From the NCBI GenBank assembly GCA_021234155.1, contig JAJEKV010000015.1, positions 5,775,194 through 5,839,193 on the forward strand: a stretch of 64,000 nt of DNA, in the 5' to 3' direction. The position numbers and the translations under genes are program-made. This DNA is from Isoetes taiwanensis. Lineage: Eukaryota > Streptophyta > Lycopodiopsida > Isoetales > Isoetaceae. How positions within the stretch are numbered: position 1 is the first letter of the stretch; each line of letters starts with the position of its first letter. Positions 24,629 through 37,560 of this stretch are shown in pieces. Under the pieces are notes generated by a model, which saw only the letters and a program-made list of their open reading frames with translations, was not told the origin of the DNA and did no database searches.

Positions 24629-24715
24629 TTGCCGAAGGCTTATCACTAGGGTCTTTCCTCGAAAACCCGAAAGGGCGGGGTTTTTTAATCCCGGTGATAA
24701 GCTTTCGGCAGGTAC
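24629..24715. repeat. Stem-loop with inner CCCGAAAGGG hairpin
   Basis: TGCCGAAGGCTTATCAC (24629 on) is complementary, with few mismatches, to GTGATAAGCTTTCGGCA (ending 24715). The loop has its own small hairpin (AAAACCCGAAAGGGCGGGG) followed by TTTTTTAATCC. A related arrangement occurs at 51254-51330. Confidence 0.7.
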
Positions 24716-24719
24716 ATCA

Positions 24720-27700
24720 GCCACTCATCTATTAGCATTGTATTTGTTTTTGGGGTCCAAATGTTATAATTGGATTTTCCCTTTATTTTTCGTGGGTAGT
24801 TCGCATGTGTGCGGCTAGGGCGGTTTGTTGGTTTCATGCGAGCCCCATTCTAGAATACAAGTTTTGATTATGTCATTTCCTGCAAATCGACACTGTCCGC
24901 TAAAGCACAAGCGTGGAGATGTGGCCACGTCATTGGGAGGCATGCATGGGTCATGGGTCGTGCATGCATGAGTCATGCATAGGGGCAGACACCATCGTCA
25001 AATTGGGATGATATTGAAGGTTTGTGTGCCTTCAGATATTCTAAGTTTTAAACACTATTTCACGAAAATCCTTTGCAAATTGCAAACTTTCTCTAAAGTG
25101 GGAACATAAGTGGCCCTCGTCAAATTGGGATGATATTGAAGTTTGGGATGACATACTACAAAATTGTTTTATGTTCTTCCGCAAGTTTCAATATATCAGC
25201 AAGAAAATTTTGAAGGTAGAATCTAAGGTATCACTATCACTATCTAAGGAGAAGAAACTATTTTTGAAACGCTACAGGGGCGCTTTATTGTTATTCAGGT
25301 TCGTTGAAATTGCAAGTGCATTACATAAGCTAGATATTTATGAGAAGGCATCAATTTTTTGTTACCACTTCCATAGAGATTTATTATCCTGTCTGGTAAC
25401 TTTTCTCCAGCTAAGATAATTGTTTGCTGATGCAGAAATGTATGAATGAGTACATGGCTATACCACAAATCTGAGTTTGATATTCATGATATCAAGTTTC
25501 CACTATCAAGTTTTGCAATCTGAAAAAACATCAAAATATATTTATTTAAATAATAACTTAATTACTGTTGCATGTCCAGTTTAGCTAAATTTTGCATTCC
25601 TTTATTTCAGCCATTTCTAAAGGGGAATCTAAGATATCACTATTTATAAGTCAAGCGTCTTTCCTACCAAAATCTGAGCGTATTTTTTCGACAAGAGGAA
25701 TCGTCTTAGATGGCTCCTCCATATCGTACGGGTTTTCTCGTCACCCTAAAATGTGGGTGGTATATGTTCATATAATGAAGGTGGATCCTCCACTAGCTGC
25801 ATTCGCATTATATTGCCGGCATTTACAAGTTAAGCAACAATGTTGATAGTAGGAAGCAACGTCTATTGTGGTATTTGGTATATAAAACAACAGCAGCAGT
25901 AACATGTGGCAGAAGCAGTGATAGCAAGTCATAAGATGAGCAAAGATAATAGTCACATGAATAATGGAGATGAAGCTTAGAAAATGTCTACAAATTTTTT
26001 TGTTGGGGATCAGATGTACACTTTACTATGTATCAAATTAACAACTCAATTATATGTTACCATGTATCAAACTAACAACTCAACTACATGCTAGCTTACG
26101 ATATTAGACTCTTGCTATAAAGGAGATGGATCAAGCCAAGACAAAATCTGCATGCAAAGAGGTTGCTTTCAGCTTTACAACCTATTAGATAGACCAACAT
26201 AAACAAGAACTATGATGTATTTTTTCTCCTTACTCGCAGATGAACATGAAAATGCATCTTTGCAAAGACCAAGAATTGATTCAATACTAAAGATATAGAA
26301 TCACAAAATCTTCAGAAATCTCAGCTCTAAGACAATCTTAGCCACTTGCCCTTTATTCCTAAACTATAAAATGTAAAAATATTTTAACAAATCTTGATAG
26401 AATGTAGAAAATATTTACGGAGACCATGTTAGGAGAATCTTGGAGGATATCTGTTAAAGGGAATGTCGACCGACCCAACTTCCACTTTGAGATTTTTCTG
26501 ACTCGATATTCTATTTTACACATGGCAATTGCAAACATGTGTTTTCAACCACTTAGGAATGTCTCAAATAACCATGTGGAGTCCAAAAGAATTACCAATG
26601 CTTCTAATTGCCAAACAACCTTCTAACTTAATTAGTGTTTTAACAAGGAAATTACGAGTGGAATCTGCAATGCAACACACAGATTCCCCATCAAACACAT
26701 CCATCGTGAAAGGCTCACATTGTCTGATTGTATTTAAACTTAGCATTCTGATAGACAAATACTCCACGCATTTGTTCTGCAATCAGTGAAAGCTGGGACA
26801 AAAGTATCAATTACTGGCCATGTGGAGTTCAAGAGAATCTTCTATTTGGCTAAGGGATGATATAATTAGTGTTTTAACAAGAGAAGTATGAGTGGAATCT
26901 GCAAGATGTTCATTGAACATACGCCCATTTGTAAGATAAGACAATTGCGATAATTGAGAAAGCAAAATCTCAAACACGATGTGGATTAAAAAGACTAATG
27001 AATCCACTCTATCTCAAACTATATGGCAATGTTTTGCACTATCAATCTTTTTAATTTGGGATTTTCAGGTTTGGCTAAAAACTTTTTTGGAATTTTTTTT
27101 AATTGATTTTCTATGATTTTGGGGGTTTTGGTCGCCGAGAAAACTTACCCGATTACCAAAAATCGTAGAAGTTTGTCTATAATTTTTTCTTTTGGAATTT
27201 CCACTCCAAGGGCATGCCACAGAGGAGCTCGCATGCATTGCCGTGGCATCCATGACTGCTCTTCTAAAATTGGAGTACGCCAGTATGCATTTCTTAAGCT
27301 CCAGGTGTAAGAATAGATGTAAGAATGCATCTTCTGAAGCTGTGGATAATTGTGTTTTGGATTATTTTTTATTTTCCTCCTTATCTAATTCTTTCATATT
27401 GATGCCACGGCATGGAAGCCGCATCGTTGTCTAATGCTCCAGTTGATCCGATGAACTATAGTTTTGCTCCAAGCGAAGGCCATTCAGGAATAAATTTTGC
27501 CGTATAGCTCCACATTTTCTGCATCAGGTCTTAGCTCTATTTCAACAGACATGTACGTCGCTCTGCACGTCAATTGTTCTGTTGTCCTAAATTGGAAAAC
27601 GAGGTAACACCATTCACTATTATCAGTTGGTCCCACTGATTCTTAGAATGCATGAAAACGTTTGTGATTTGTGACATCTCTATTTGAAGTCTAATTGCCT

Positions 27701-28254
27701 TACTTCTCAGCCTTTTCAATATTGTGGAATTCGTGATTCACATTATTGAAGAACTTTATGCAAATGCCTTATCTGTTCTACTTGAGAACCATGTTAGCTA
27801 GATAGCAAGAAAGAGGGATGTTGACTGTTGCAGTTAACTATTACCATTTGGATAAAATTTTATGATGCCCACATTCAGTAAATAGAAGCTTGATGAAATG
27901 ATCATTTAGATTTGCATCTCCATTTTTTGGAAGCTCTGATTACTTTGGCGTTGCAGATTCTAAGCACCGCTTTCTTACCCATTCACATGTAGAATATGTA
28001 GGATGACCTGGGGTTCTTCTATTCTATTTCACCATATATGTTATGATGTTATGGGTAAGAGATAATATAGTCTTGCTGAGGGAAAGCACCTTCGAACGAT
28101 CTACAATTGGCCCTATAATTGGCTCCATACAGAAGTTTTGCTTGCTTTTATGTCTACTTTATGTTCGAAACACCTACTTCAAGAATGCATACGAAGTTTC
28201 ATCCTATACTGGCATTACGTTGTCTCAAGTGTTTATCAACGACACGGTTTGCAG
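24720..28254. other. Gene-poor stretch
   Basis: AT-rich. The part up to about 25000 has further CATGCATG motifs (24941-24980) and an inverted copy of ATTCTAGAATGGGGC (24842-24857 against 23881-23895). A diverged repeat of about 280 bp period links 26570-26690 with 26818-26910 (shared TAATTAGTGTTTTAACAAG). No gene recognised. Confidence 0.45.
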
Positions 28255-28500
28255 GTCTACCACGGATTAGGTGAGGAACTTATCTATCATGTTATCTTAA
28301 TATAGATATTTAATTTACAGTCTTTGACATTGTTACAGGGCCAAGGCTCTATGGTATATTACCATATGCAGGATTGAAGCTTTATGTTTATGAAACTTTG
28401 AAGCGATACTTGACTACTGCACAAGACTCCATTATCTCTTACATTGGGATGTGGTGCATTAGTAGGATTGATTGGTCAAGTCTACTTTTAGGCTATATGG
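28255..28500 (+). pseudogene. Mitochondrial carrier family (SLC25-type) gene relic
   Basis: Exon VYHGL (28255-28270, after a CAG acceptor) joins across a 68-base GT-AG intron (28271-28338) in consistent phase to GPRLYGILPYAGLKLYVYE. The result matches the GLYRGLGPTLYGILPYAG segment typical of plant mitochondrial CoA, ADP/ATP or thiamine-pyrophosphate carriers, at the end of the second carrier repeat and start of the next helix. Near 28430 the frame shifts; the next frame reads LGCGALVGLIGQ, which matches the following conserved helix, then stops. Only about 70 of some 330 residues are present and no other exons were found nearby, so this is a fragment of a dead gene. The splice site shows it came from DNA, not from a processed transcript. 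Confidence 0.82.
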
Positions 28501-28851
28501 TTCTTGATTGCTATGTTTGAAGAGTTAACGAAGCAGAGGAAGAAGAATTAAAGAAGTAGAGCCATTTTGCCAGTTACTTTTAGCCTGATGGTTCTTAATT
28601 ACTATGTTATTCCCTTGCAAACTCATTTCTAACAGGAAGCATATCTATATTCTTAAATATCTTTTGAGGGGATTTAGATTGAAGAATGGACGAAATAAAG
28701 GTTGAAGAATCAAAGAAATAGAGGTATGGAGTTTGGCTTTTATCTTAGCTGGTTCTTGATTGTGTCTTGCAAAATTAGGACTTTGTGTTTATATAGGAAT
28801 CAAAGAAGAACAGAGGATCTCCTATTCCTTTAACATAATAGGGATGGATTT

Positions 28852-28998
28852 TATGTTCTATCCTATTTGTGAATAAATTTTCATGGATTTCTCGCAAATT
28901 GCAATGCTTGCTTAAGATAGACATGAAATTTGTATGGCCTGTCCTATATGTGAATAAAATTTCATGGATTTCCTGCAAATTGCAATGCTTGCTTAGTA
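28852..28998. repeat. 74-bp tandem duplication
   Basis: Two copies sharing TGTGAATAAA, TTTCATGGATTTC and GCAAATTGCAATGCTTGCTTA, with scattered substitutions. No gene in the surrounding 28500-30080. Confidence 0.85.
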
Positions 28999-30083
28999 TG
29001 GTCATGAAATCCGCGACACATAGCTATATGGATATCTCAGCATGGTAGCCATCACAACAACTAGCTTATGAATATCTTAACGTTGCCAACAACAATATGT
29101 ATTTACTTATTCTATTTCATATTTTTTTGCATTCATGTCCTCTGTTGCTTATAGTTCTGTACATTTTTATGCAGGTAAATGTTTATCTTGAGGGTTACAG
29201 TTCCCATCTCAATTTCATTTGCTTACCATACATCCAGTATATGCTATCCGCACATGCAGCTACAAATTATTTCCAAAGAGCATACATGTTCCATTTAGCG
29301 TGCGGCATGCAGATATGCCATGTTTCTCTGCACTGCTGGGAGGACCTCAATTCAGATGGAGGCATTTCAGTCAACTGTTGAACAACCTCAGAAGGAATAA
29401 CTGGGAAGGCATTTCAGCGAACTATTGAACAACCTGAGTTCAATCATTTAGGTAAGATCTACGTATCATCAAAAATCATAGAAGGCACTGCAGTTTCATG
29501 CAAAAGCTCAAAGTTTTCAATAAGGCATCTCAGAAGTTATATGCAGTTGATCAATACATGAACGTTCTCTTATTTTCTGCAGTGTCCTCAGATGCAGCTA
29601 TGAGGTATTTTCGAAGAACATGCATATCCCATAGAGGTTGCAGCATGCAGATATATTCTATTTGCATGGTTATCAATGAAGACTTTCAAAAAAATACAAG
29701 GTACTGTAGTCTCATGCACATGATTAATATTGCATAAGACAACTTAGAAGTTACATGCAGTGCATGACAATAATTATATTGAACCTAATCTATGTTACCA
29801 TGAGGTATGTTCTTGACATTCATTGTTGGTGTATAGGTATTTCATTTGGAGAAGATTGATTTTTGATATTGCTGGGGCCAATCGTTGAAATGGTTAAAAT
29901 GTATTTATAGTCCCTGGTCCATATACGCAGACGGTGAGATCCATGACTTTAATTCAATTCTCAGAGTTCCCCCAATAAGGGACCAATTAATATACATCTA
30001 AATGAGAAAATTATATCGATTAACGTTTGAATGAGAAAATTTAGCTGCTATTAGAGATAATTCTAGATGTCTATCAATATGCA

Positions 30084-30315
30084 TTATTAGCACTTCCTTT
30101 GTAGGAATTTCACGATTTTTTCATTTACTAGAGAACATGTTTATGTTATAGCTGATGTTCAATTAAGCAGGTTCATATGAATTATGATATTCATCTGCCT
30201 TATTAGCACTTCCTTTGTAGGAATTTCATGATTTTTTCATTTACTAGAGAACATGTTTATGTTACAGCTGATGTTCAATTAAGCAGGTTCATATGAATTA
30301 TGACATTCATCTGCC
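30084..30315. repeat. 116-bp tandem duplication
   Basis: 30084-30199 and 30200-30315 are almost identical (three substitutions noticed), starting TTATTAGCACTTCC and ending CATCTGCC. The high similarity indicates a recent event. A looser, diverged repeat follows at 30318-30478 (CATGAACTG...GACATTCATG elements). Confidence 0.92.
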
Positions 30316-30479
30316 CACATGAACTGTGACACTCATGCTAACATTTCTTCATTGGGTACATTGTGTATAGACAAGCATTTAACCTTGACACGAAGCACCT
30401 AAACTGTGACATTCATGTGCACACATGAACTGCGACGTTGGCATCGTGTATATACAAGCATTTGAACTTGACATGAACT

Positions 30480-33400
30480 CTATGTGCAGGATCCGGTAGC
30501 AAACTTGCTGAACATTAGTTTTCAAGACTGTAAATAAGCTGTTGAAATGCAGAATATTCATTTGTAAAGTACCATTGTTTCTTAATTCTAATTATTATCA
30601 ATGGGATAAGTTGTAGATATACATGGTAAGGCTCACTGTACAAACATAGTGGGTTCGAACAAAGACTAGGTCAAATGACTATGGTAACTACATAGTCTAT
30701 TGTTGACATTTACGGATTTGGGCAGCATAGGGTATAATACACCCATCTTAGTCCATGCTAACTACGAAGCCTATGGATAATGATTGGATGCACGAACATG
30801 CATAGAATTGGGTAGTATAGCATATAATACCTAAACTCATTGAATGTAGTCGATTGTGCTACATGTTACAAAAAAAGGGGCAACGCTCAAAGTGAAAGTT
30901 TGATATAGTTACAGGTTGGATAGGGGAACATAGTGCTAACAAGCACGGTAACACCAAGGGAGGAGAATAATATGGCACTAAGGTGATGAGATAGCCATAA
31001 GAGCACCTAAAATATTATGTTTTCGCGAAAGAACAATAATTAGGGGTGTTGAGGCCCTCAAGCATTACTATTATTGGGTAGTTCAATGTTTGATGGCCAC
31101 ATGTGATATGGTGGTACTATGCAATGGCGCAAACGATTTGGGTAAGGTTCACTACTGCCATCATATGAAAAAAAGCATGTTAATTCTAATTTTGTCACTA
31201 AAGAAAACACAGAGATTCTGGATTCTTGATCCAACCCTTCAATCAGAAATAAAGATTTTACCTACTAGAACATATGCCGACTGATGTCGAGCATTTTTAT
31301 GAATGTGTAAAATGAGCAGAAGTAATGGAGCGAATAAGAAGAAGAAGAAGAAGAGAAGAAGAAAAGTAGATGTCATCATGTCCATTGACAAAATAGAGTG
31401 TCAAGTGTGAATGATTTAGGATCATAAAAAAGGGCATATGATTGAAACTTTGAGAACATATAAAACCACCACCTAGACAACACAATAGATATCTTAAAAG
31501 AAATAAAGCATGCTGAGGGAAATAAGTTCACCAGAAGAGCCTCCATAGTCCATATGGATACCCGATGCACCAGTGGGGTGGCATGAGCAATTTGAACTTC
31601 AAATTGCTCATGTCAAATTGCTCATGCCACTCCACCTGGTTCATACAATTTTTACCTTGATCATAATCCTATCAGGTATATAGAGTAGGAGCTTAGCTAT
31701 TGGCGATGCTTATATGTTTCATTTGCGAGTGCTGCGAGTATAATCAGAAGACACAACCTAACAACTTGCATCACACATATAGTGTAGCTGTTTTGTTTGT
31801 TAATTCAGGATTTTTATTCTTGAATATGGTTTCGCTTAATATTGACACAAACTACGCCAAGCTGATTGTTGAAGCAATAGTATCTTAAGCAAGCAGGCAT
31901 GATGTTCTATGCCTGCAACAAATGTAACATGCATAGCATGGTTATAATGTATCTGTATGAGTCTTGAACAAGTTATTTACGTTTTATTATGGTTACTATG
32001 GTTGCCCTTCCTTGCATCTTTGTATTAGTAAGCTTACACAATACAATAAATTTGATATGGATGGAACAATGTTCTCTTGCTTGCATGTACCTCAGATTTT
32101 GGAATTTGCTTATTAGCATATATGAGTTGAGGCATTCCTTTGAGGTTGCATTTTGGAATTTCCATATTCACTTTTCCTTCGGTCAGATCTCTTACTTTTG
32201 AACACCTAGGAAAAGAAATTTGAATTGAACTTGAATATGTAGCATAATAACAGGGGTTTTTTTTTGTAGATTTATACGCTTTTTGGCATGGTTTTCCTAT
32301 GATTTTGGTGTTGTATTCGTTGAGACGTACTAAATAGTATTTCTAGAGTGCGTCATTTTTGGACCGTTGATTTCGACTAGCTTAAACAATCTAACCGTTG
32401 TTGTTATCAATATTGCATTCATATGCATCAAACTCCAAAACTTTTGTCCTCTGGATTCTTGTCTTCTCGATTTCTTGCTGGCGAAGTCCATTGTTGCTAC
32501 ATATCGGTATGAGATCATAGCTTTTGTTATGCTCTTCATTCTTGTCTTTTGGTTTCGTTTAGCACAATGATTTCTTTTTGGAGGGGAAGGAATGTGCGCA
32601 TCAAAATGCGGGATACCTAACTCTGCTTTTTCTTGAATACTCTGTTTTTGTTTCTCGTTTCCTATTCATGTTGCTTGCTTCTTATTGCTTTGTCTTCACA
32701 TTGAAACGAAACGACCAGCTCTTTGGCGATGCTTCAGCCACTATCTCTACTTCTGCCATGCTTCAGTGAAACCAGCGAACCCTAAGGGAAAAAAAACACT
32801 TCCGTTGCTTTGCCTCGGGCTCGCTCCTACATGCATCTCTGTTTCTGCCTTGATTCAGCAAAATCGGCCTATGCTTCATGCTATCCAAACCCACAAAAGC
32901 CCAGAAGGAAGGTAAACGATGGCGGCTATTGGATATGGCCGATCAGAGCATGTTAGGTATCGGCCATGGCGGGGATCTGTTGCACACAGCATTTTTTTTA
33001 GCATCCCACAATTGTTACGTTAACTCTGGAACCATTAGGGCTCTGTATTGCTGGGAAGTAATATTTTTATCTAGTTCCATAAGCCATGCAACTATAAGGC
33101 CATAAGCAATCACACGACTTTCTGAACAAATGTCGGCCCTTCCATCAGGTGCGGCTTCAACAGCCCCGATTATTCAATATTGTTCAGTGCTGGGACCTCG
33201 TAATCGCTTTGTACAATACGAAGAAAGATGCAGATGATGATACGTGTGATCATAAGAACCCTTGCACAGCTGAATATGTAGAAACACATAAAGTGAATAT
33301 ATTACAGTTCTTTGCTACATCTATACAGAATAGGAGATGATAAGTGTGATCTTTGGGCATAGAACCAAGGCAGAAGAGCAGATGGATTTAAGCTTTTGTT

Positions 33401-33490
33401 GCAGAAAGTGGAAGCAGATACTTAAGACTTATTAGGCTGCATACAAGTAAATATCTTAACAAATTCAAGCATTTTTCAGTAGAGCATATC
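30480..33490. other. Gene-poor stretch with a GAA-rich simple repeat
   Basis: Contains a short AGAAG simple repeat at 31337-31365. At 32250-32380 it has a block related to 34660-34790, each beginning AATRACAGGGG followed by a T-run and containing TACTAAATAGTATTTCTAGAGTG. The stretch 32700-33000 resembles a plant 5' gene region (AACCCTAAGGG, then ATGGCGGCTATTGG near 32919), but the frame closes after 34 codons and nothing follows. Confidence 0.45.
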
Positions 33491-33805
33491 TTGCTGGCCA
33501 GTCAAAGGATAGAGGTAATTCATATATTTTTGAATGCCACAACTTCTGCTGTTCATTCGTACCCCTCAATGCTGGCTTCGATTATAACACGCTGGAAGAT
33601 CTCAAGAAGTTCCAACAGTGGAGTGTGGAGCCGTGAAGTTATGAACAACATTTCTGTTAAAGCAAGGTACGACAACAGAGAAGCACTCCGAAAGGCCTTT
33701 GATTCATTTTCATCTGTTGATTCAGCGTCATCACTTTCATGCCAGCTGGTATTATTGCAATATGTATTTTACTCGATTGTCTATGTTAGTGCTCTGCAGT
33801 TTTGA
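33491..33805 (+). CDS. Uncharacterised 104-codon open frame
   Basis: The C-terminal half (NNISVKARYDNREALRKAF followed by a serine-rich run) has coding-like composition, and a possible donor follows CAGCTG. No family is recognised and no neighbouring exons were found. The tandem duplication at 33780-33999 starts inside its 3' end. It could be an isolated exon or chance. Confidence 0.2.
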   Translation: MLASQRIEVIHIFLNATTSAVHSYPSMLASIITRWKISRSSNSGVWSREVMNNISVKARYDNREALRKAFDSFSSVDSASSLSCQLVLLQYVFYSIVYVSALQF

Positions 33806-33999
33806 ATAAAGAATGAAGAACTCATGAAACACATACAAGTCTATTGCATGTTATCTGAACTGCAGCATATGATGGTGATTGTCTTTTTTAAACATGTCAG
33901 TGTTCTGCAGTTTTGAATAAAGAATGAAGAGCTCATGAAACACATACAGGTCCATTGCATGTTATCTGAACTGCAGCATATGGTGATTGTCTTTTTTAA
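33780..33999. repeat. 113-bp tandem duplication
   Basis: Two copies sharing CTCTGCAGTTTTGAATAAAG or a close variant, CTCATGAAACACATACA and GCATGTTATCTGAACTGCAG. Apart from a three-base difference near ATGATGGTGATTG they are nearly identical. Confidence 0.9.
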
Positions 34000-35224
34000 A
34001 AATATGATAACTTGGCAAATAAGTCAGCAGCTATTATTTATCTGATTGGTCTCTTGTTATCTTATGCATCATGCTCAACTCATTCGCAGCTTGCTTGCAG
34101 TGTATTCAACTCATACCATGATGCAGAATTGTGAAGCAAATGTGTCACTATGTAATGCTGCCTATGACGATATGGCAGTCCACCAAAATGAAGGAAACTC
34201 TCATTGCTTTTGTGCACGTGTCATCGAATCTCCAAGTGCATTATAAAGATGTAGAGTAACAGAGTACAAGAATGAAGGTTCAGTCCTCCATTTTGGTGCA
34301 GATGTCCTTTGAAAGTTCCTGTATCCATATTTCGTAGAATGTTACATGGTTTGGAATTATGAGGGCATTCTATTATGAAGACACCCTAAATGCAGCAATG
34401 AAGCTTCAAGCACTCTATTTTTCTTCAATCGACCAGCCTGTTATCTTATGCAACATATTCAACTCATTCCCAACTTGTTTGAGTTATTTGCAGCATATTC
34501 AACTCGTACCATGATGTGTATTCTCTTATTGCAGTTTGAAGTTTCTCATATGGTGATATACAAACTGCATGTTTATCTGCAAAACCTTTTGGAATGAGTC
34601 ATTATGAGGTTTTCAATGCTGAAGCCTCATTTGAGGTGAATCTCATATGTAGCATAATGACAGGGGGTTTTTTTTGCGTTTTTATACATTTTTTGCTAAG
34701 GTTTTCCTATGATTTGGTGGCTGTATTCATCTATGTGTACTAAATAGTATTTCTAGAGTGCATCGTTTCTTGGCCATTGATTTTTTATAAGAGGCAGAAT
34801 CGTACGGTTGTAATTAAATTCATCTCGTTTGCATAGGGTGGAACATAGTCTAATTTTGGTATTAATTATTTTTTTTAAGGGGCCGAAAAGGCATGCAAAC
34901 ATCGAACCCTTTTGCTAGGGTTTCAAGATCTTCACAAATTGCTGCCGATTCTGCTTGATGGCCGATTCACCTGCTCATGATCTTCTGGTTTATGCTAGAT
35001 ATGCAAGCCCAAGTGTAAAAATATTTTAGGGTTTCTGCTTCTTGTAAGCGGACTCGGATCTGAAGCAAAACCGATAAATCGATTGGATTTTTCATGCTAT
35101 AATGGCGAAGACTCAGACCGGATTTGAAGTCCGGATTTGGCAAACGGTGAGTGAGGATCTTGCATCGGACAAAGATGGATATGGCATTGGATGATTGAGG
35201 TACTTGTATCGGATTTGGAGTGCA
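34000..35224. other. Gene-poor stretch
   Basis: Holds the second copy of the AATGACAGGGGG-T-run block (34650-34790) and a GCTAGGGTTT motif near 34913 of the kind found in plant leaders. It is followed by a 23-codon frame starting ATGGCCGATTCACC near 34959. No gene supported. Confidence 0.4.
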
Positions 35225-35920
35225 AAGATGGAGTCCGGATTTGCCGGCAGCGTTATCTCGAGGTTATAGTCAACTTGGTGTTCGATTTGCATTTTTGCTT
35301 TGCTCTTGTGTGATCCGAACAATGCCATTTTGTCTACATCCGGATCAAAGCTAGAGGTTCAAAGAAGGCGAGCAAAGGTCGATAAAGCAATTGAATATAT
35401 AGTTGCGTAGCGAGGGGTTTTGTATGCGCGGGGCGAAAGAAGTAGAAACCGATGGCCATATTGCCGTAAATCTATTCTTCTTATGTTTGCTTGCTTAAAA
35501 TAAGTGCTTGGTTTTGTACCAATTAGCGGGATCCGAGGGGTTTTTAAAGCAAGCAAATTTAGCCATGAATCATACTTTCGGATCAAGATGGAGTCAGGGA
35601 TTTGCCAGCGTTACCTCACGTTATAGTCAACCGTGTTTGATTTCCATTTTGCACCGCTCTTGTGTGATCGAAGCGATTGCCATTTTGTCTACATCCGGAT
35701 CCCGGCTAGAGGTTCCTTGATGATGAGCAAAGGTCATGAAAGCAATAAAAACGAGGGGTTTTGTATGCGAGGGGTCTGTAAAAGTAGAAACCGATGGCCA
35801 TATTCTGGTAAATATATTGTTCTTGTGTTTGCTTGCTTAAAATAAGTGCTTGGTTTTTGTATCTGTTAACATGATCTAGGGGTCTTTTAAAGCAAGCAAA
35901 TTTGGCCATGAATCATAACC
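35225..35920. repeat. About 355-bp tandem duplication
   Basis: 35225-35580 and 35586-35920 are collinear, sharing GCTCTTGTGTGATC, CATTTTGTCTACATCCGGAT, GAGGGGTTTTGTATGCG, AGTAGAAACCGATGGCCATA and TTAAAGCAAGCAAATTT. They differ by many small changes, several at CAG/CTG-like positions. No reading frame is conserved between the copies. Confidence 0.9.
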
Positions 35921-35929
35921 GGTGCATTA

Positions 35930-36770
35930 TATTTCTTTTAGCTCTTCCTACATTAAATATGTAAACAAAGCGGATTCATTTGCTTTCGTTCCTTAGATTA
36001 GCTAATATTGCCATAGGATATGGATGGATACCTGATTTTATTGTGAGTTCTGCAAATAAGAATAATCATATGTAACAACTTCCACAGTTTCTTGCTTTTT
36101 TTCTCAGATTAGGCAATATTCCACATTGCCACAGTCCATATTACAAACAGGATATGGATCAGAGAGTTTCATAAAGTAACATCATCTCGTATGCTTTGCA
36201 ATGATACTGAGCAGTATATCTTCTCCAACAAAAAAGTGTTATGTTATTTGCTTTTATTGTAAAACAAATCATTTATAAGAAGACAGCTCTCTCAACTTAG
36301 CGATATCATTCAATATGGTGAAACATTAGTTGTATTTATTAGTAACGAGATGGTGAAGCATTTGGTGAGGTCTCAATCATAGTAAGCGGATGGTGAAGCA
36401 TTTGGTTAAATCTCATTTGGGCATTTCTTCCTTGTAAGAATCATCTTTTCACTTATTTAGAATTATTATCTTTAACTCTTGTTATAGTTTACTTTTGAAG
36501 GGGCATGCATGGACTCAGACATTCCTTGTTGGCAACTACCATATAAATCGTTGCAATACATACACCAACACATCTCCACATGCTTTGCATCTTCGGCCAA
36601 AAGTAGCACGGACCTCTTATGGGAAGAGCATAAACTTGTGGTGGTTTATGAACTAAGTATTTTCCAATGTTAATAAATGATTAATCCCACATTCCACATT
36701 ACATTCGTTATACCCTACATTCACTACATGTGTTCAACTACAATATCCAAGCTTCTTAGTAATTAATTTT
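35930..36770. other. Gene-free AT-rich stretch
   Basis: Nothing recognisable apart from a short imperfect duplication near 36350-36410 (GATGGTGAAGCATTTGGT twice). Confidence 0.5.
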
Positions 36771-36780
36771 TGTTTTGTTA

Positions 36781-37560
36781 GGGCCGAAGGGCCCAATTTT
36801 TTTTTTTTTAAAACAACCCACATAACTATCATTAACATTAATTCACATAAACCATTACATCCAACATTTTTAGATTAAAATCCCCCTAAAACCCCCTTTG
36901 GTTTGGGTGCATATTCACACGAGGGGTGACGTAGGGCAGCGAGAGCCCTCATAATTGTATTTTGCACGTACAAAATCAACACCATATAGTATTCCGCTTG
37001 AAATCTTATAGTATTATGCGAATCTTGTTATACAGTATAGCAAATTTTGTACTTGCATACCCCACAAACGAGGAACTTTACGTACGGTGTAGATTAAGGA
37101 ATAAGGGGTGAATACTTCTTGTCGATTGAAGATTATATCTTCAAACTACAACACGATGGTTCCAAAGCTCAATTGTTGTTGCGTGTTGTTATTATGCTAG
37201 ATATTAATGTTGTTTGTTTTTTGCCCCGAAGGGGCAAAAACATTTTTAACGTATAACACAAACCATTACATTACACGCCTTAAAATTAAATTCCCCCTTA
37301 AAACCCCTTTTGTTTGGGTGCATATTCACACGGGGGGTGACGTAGGGCAGCGAGAGCCCCTGTAATTATGTTTTGCACGTACAAAATCAACACTATAGAG
37401 TATATTGCTTGAAATCTTATAGTATTTTGTAAATCTTGTTATACAGTATAATAAATTCTATACATTTATACCCCACAAACGAGGAACTTTGTGTACAGTG
37501 TAGATTAAGGAATAAGGGGCGAATATGCCTATTCAACAGCACCATAACTAGTAATATTGG
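36781..37560. repeat. Two tandem units, each headed by a CCGAAGG hairpin
   Basis: Unit 1 starts with the hairpin GGGCCGAAGGGCCC (36781-36794) and unit 2 with GCCCCGAAGGGGC (37223-37235). Each is followed by a 280-base block (36836-37112 and 37252-37530) sharing TTTGGGTGCATATTCACAC, GGTGACGTAGGGCAGCGAGA, TTTTGCACGTACAAAATC and CCCCACAAACGAGGAACTTT. The hairpins differ in sequence but keep perfect stems around a GAA loop, which suggests the pairing matters or was created by insertion. No protein frame spans the units. Confidence 0.85.
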
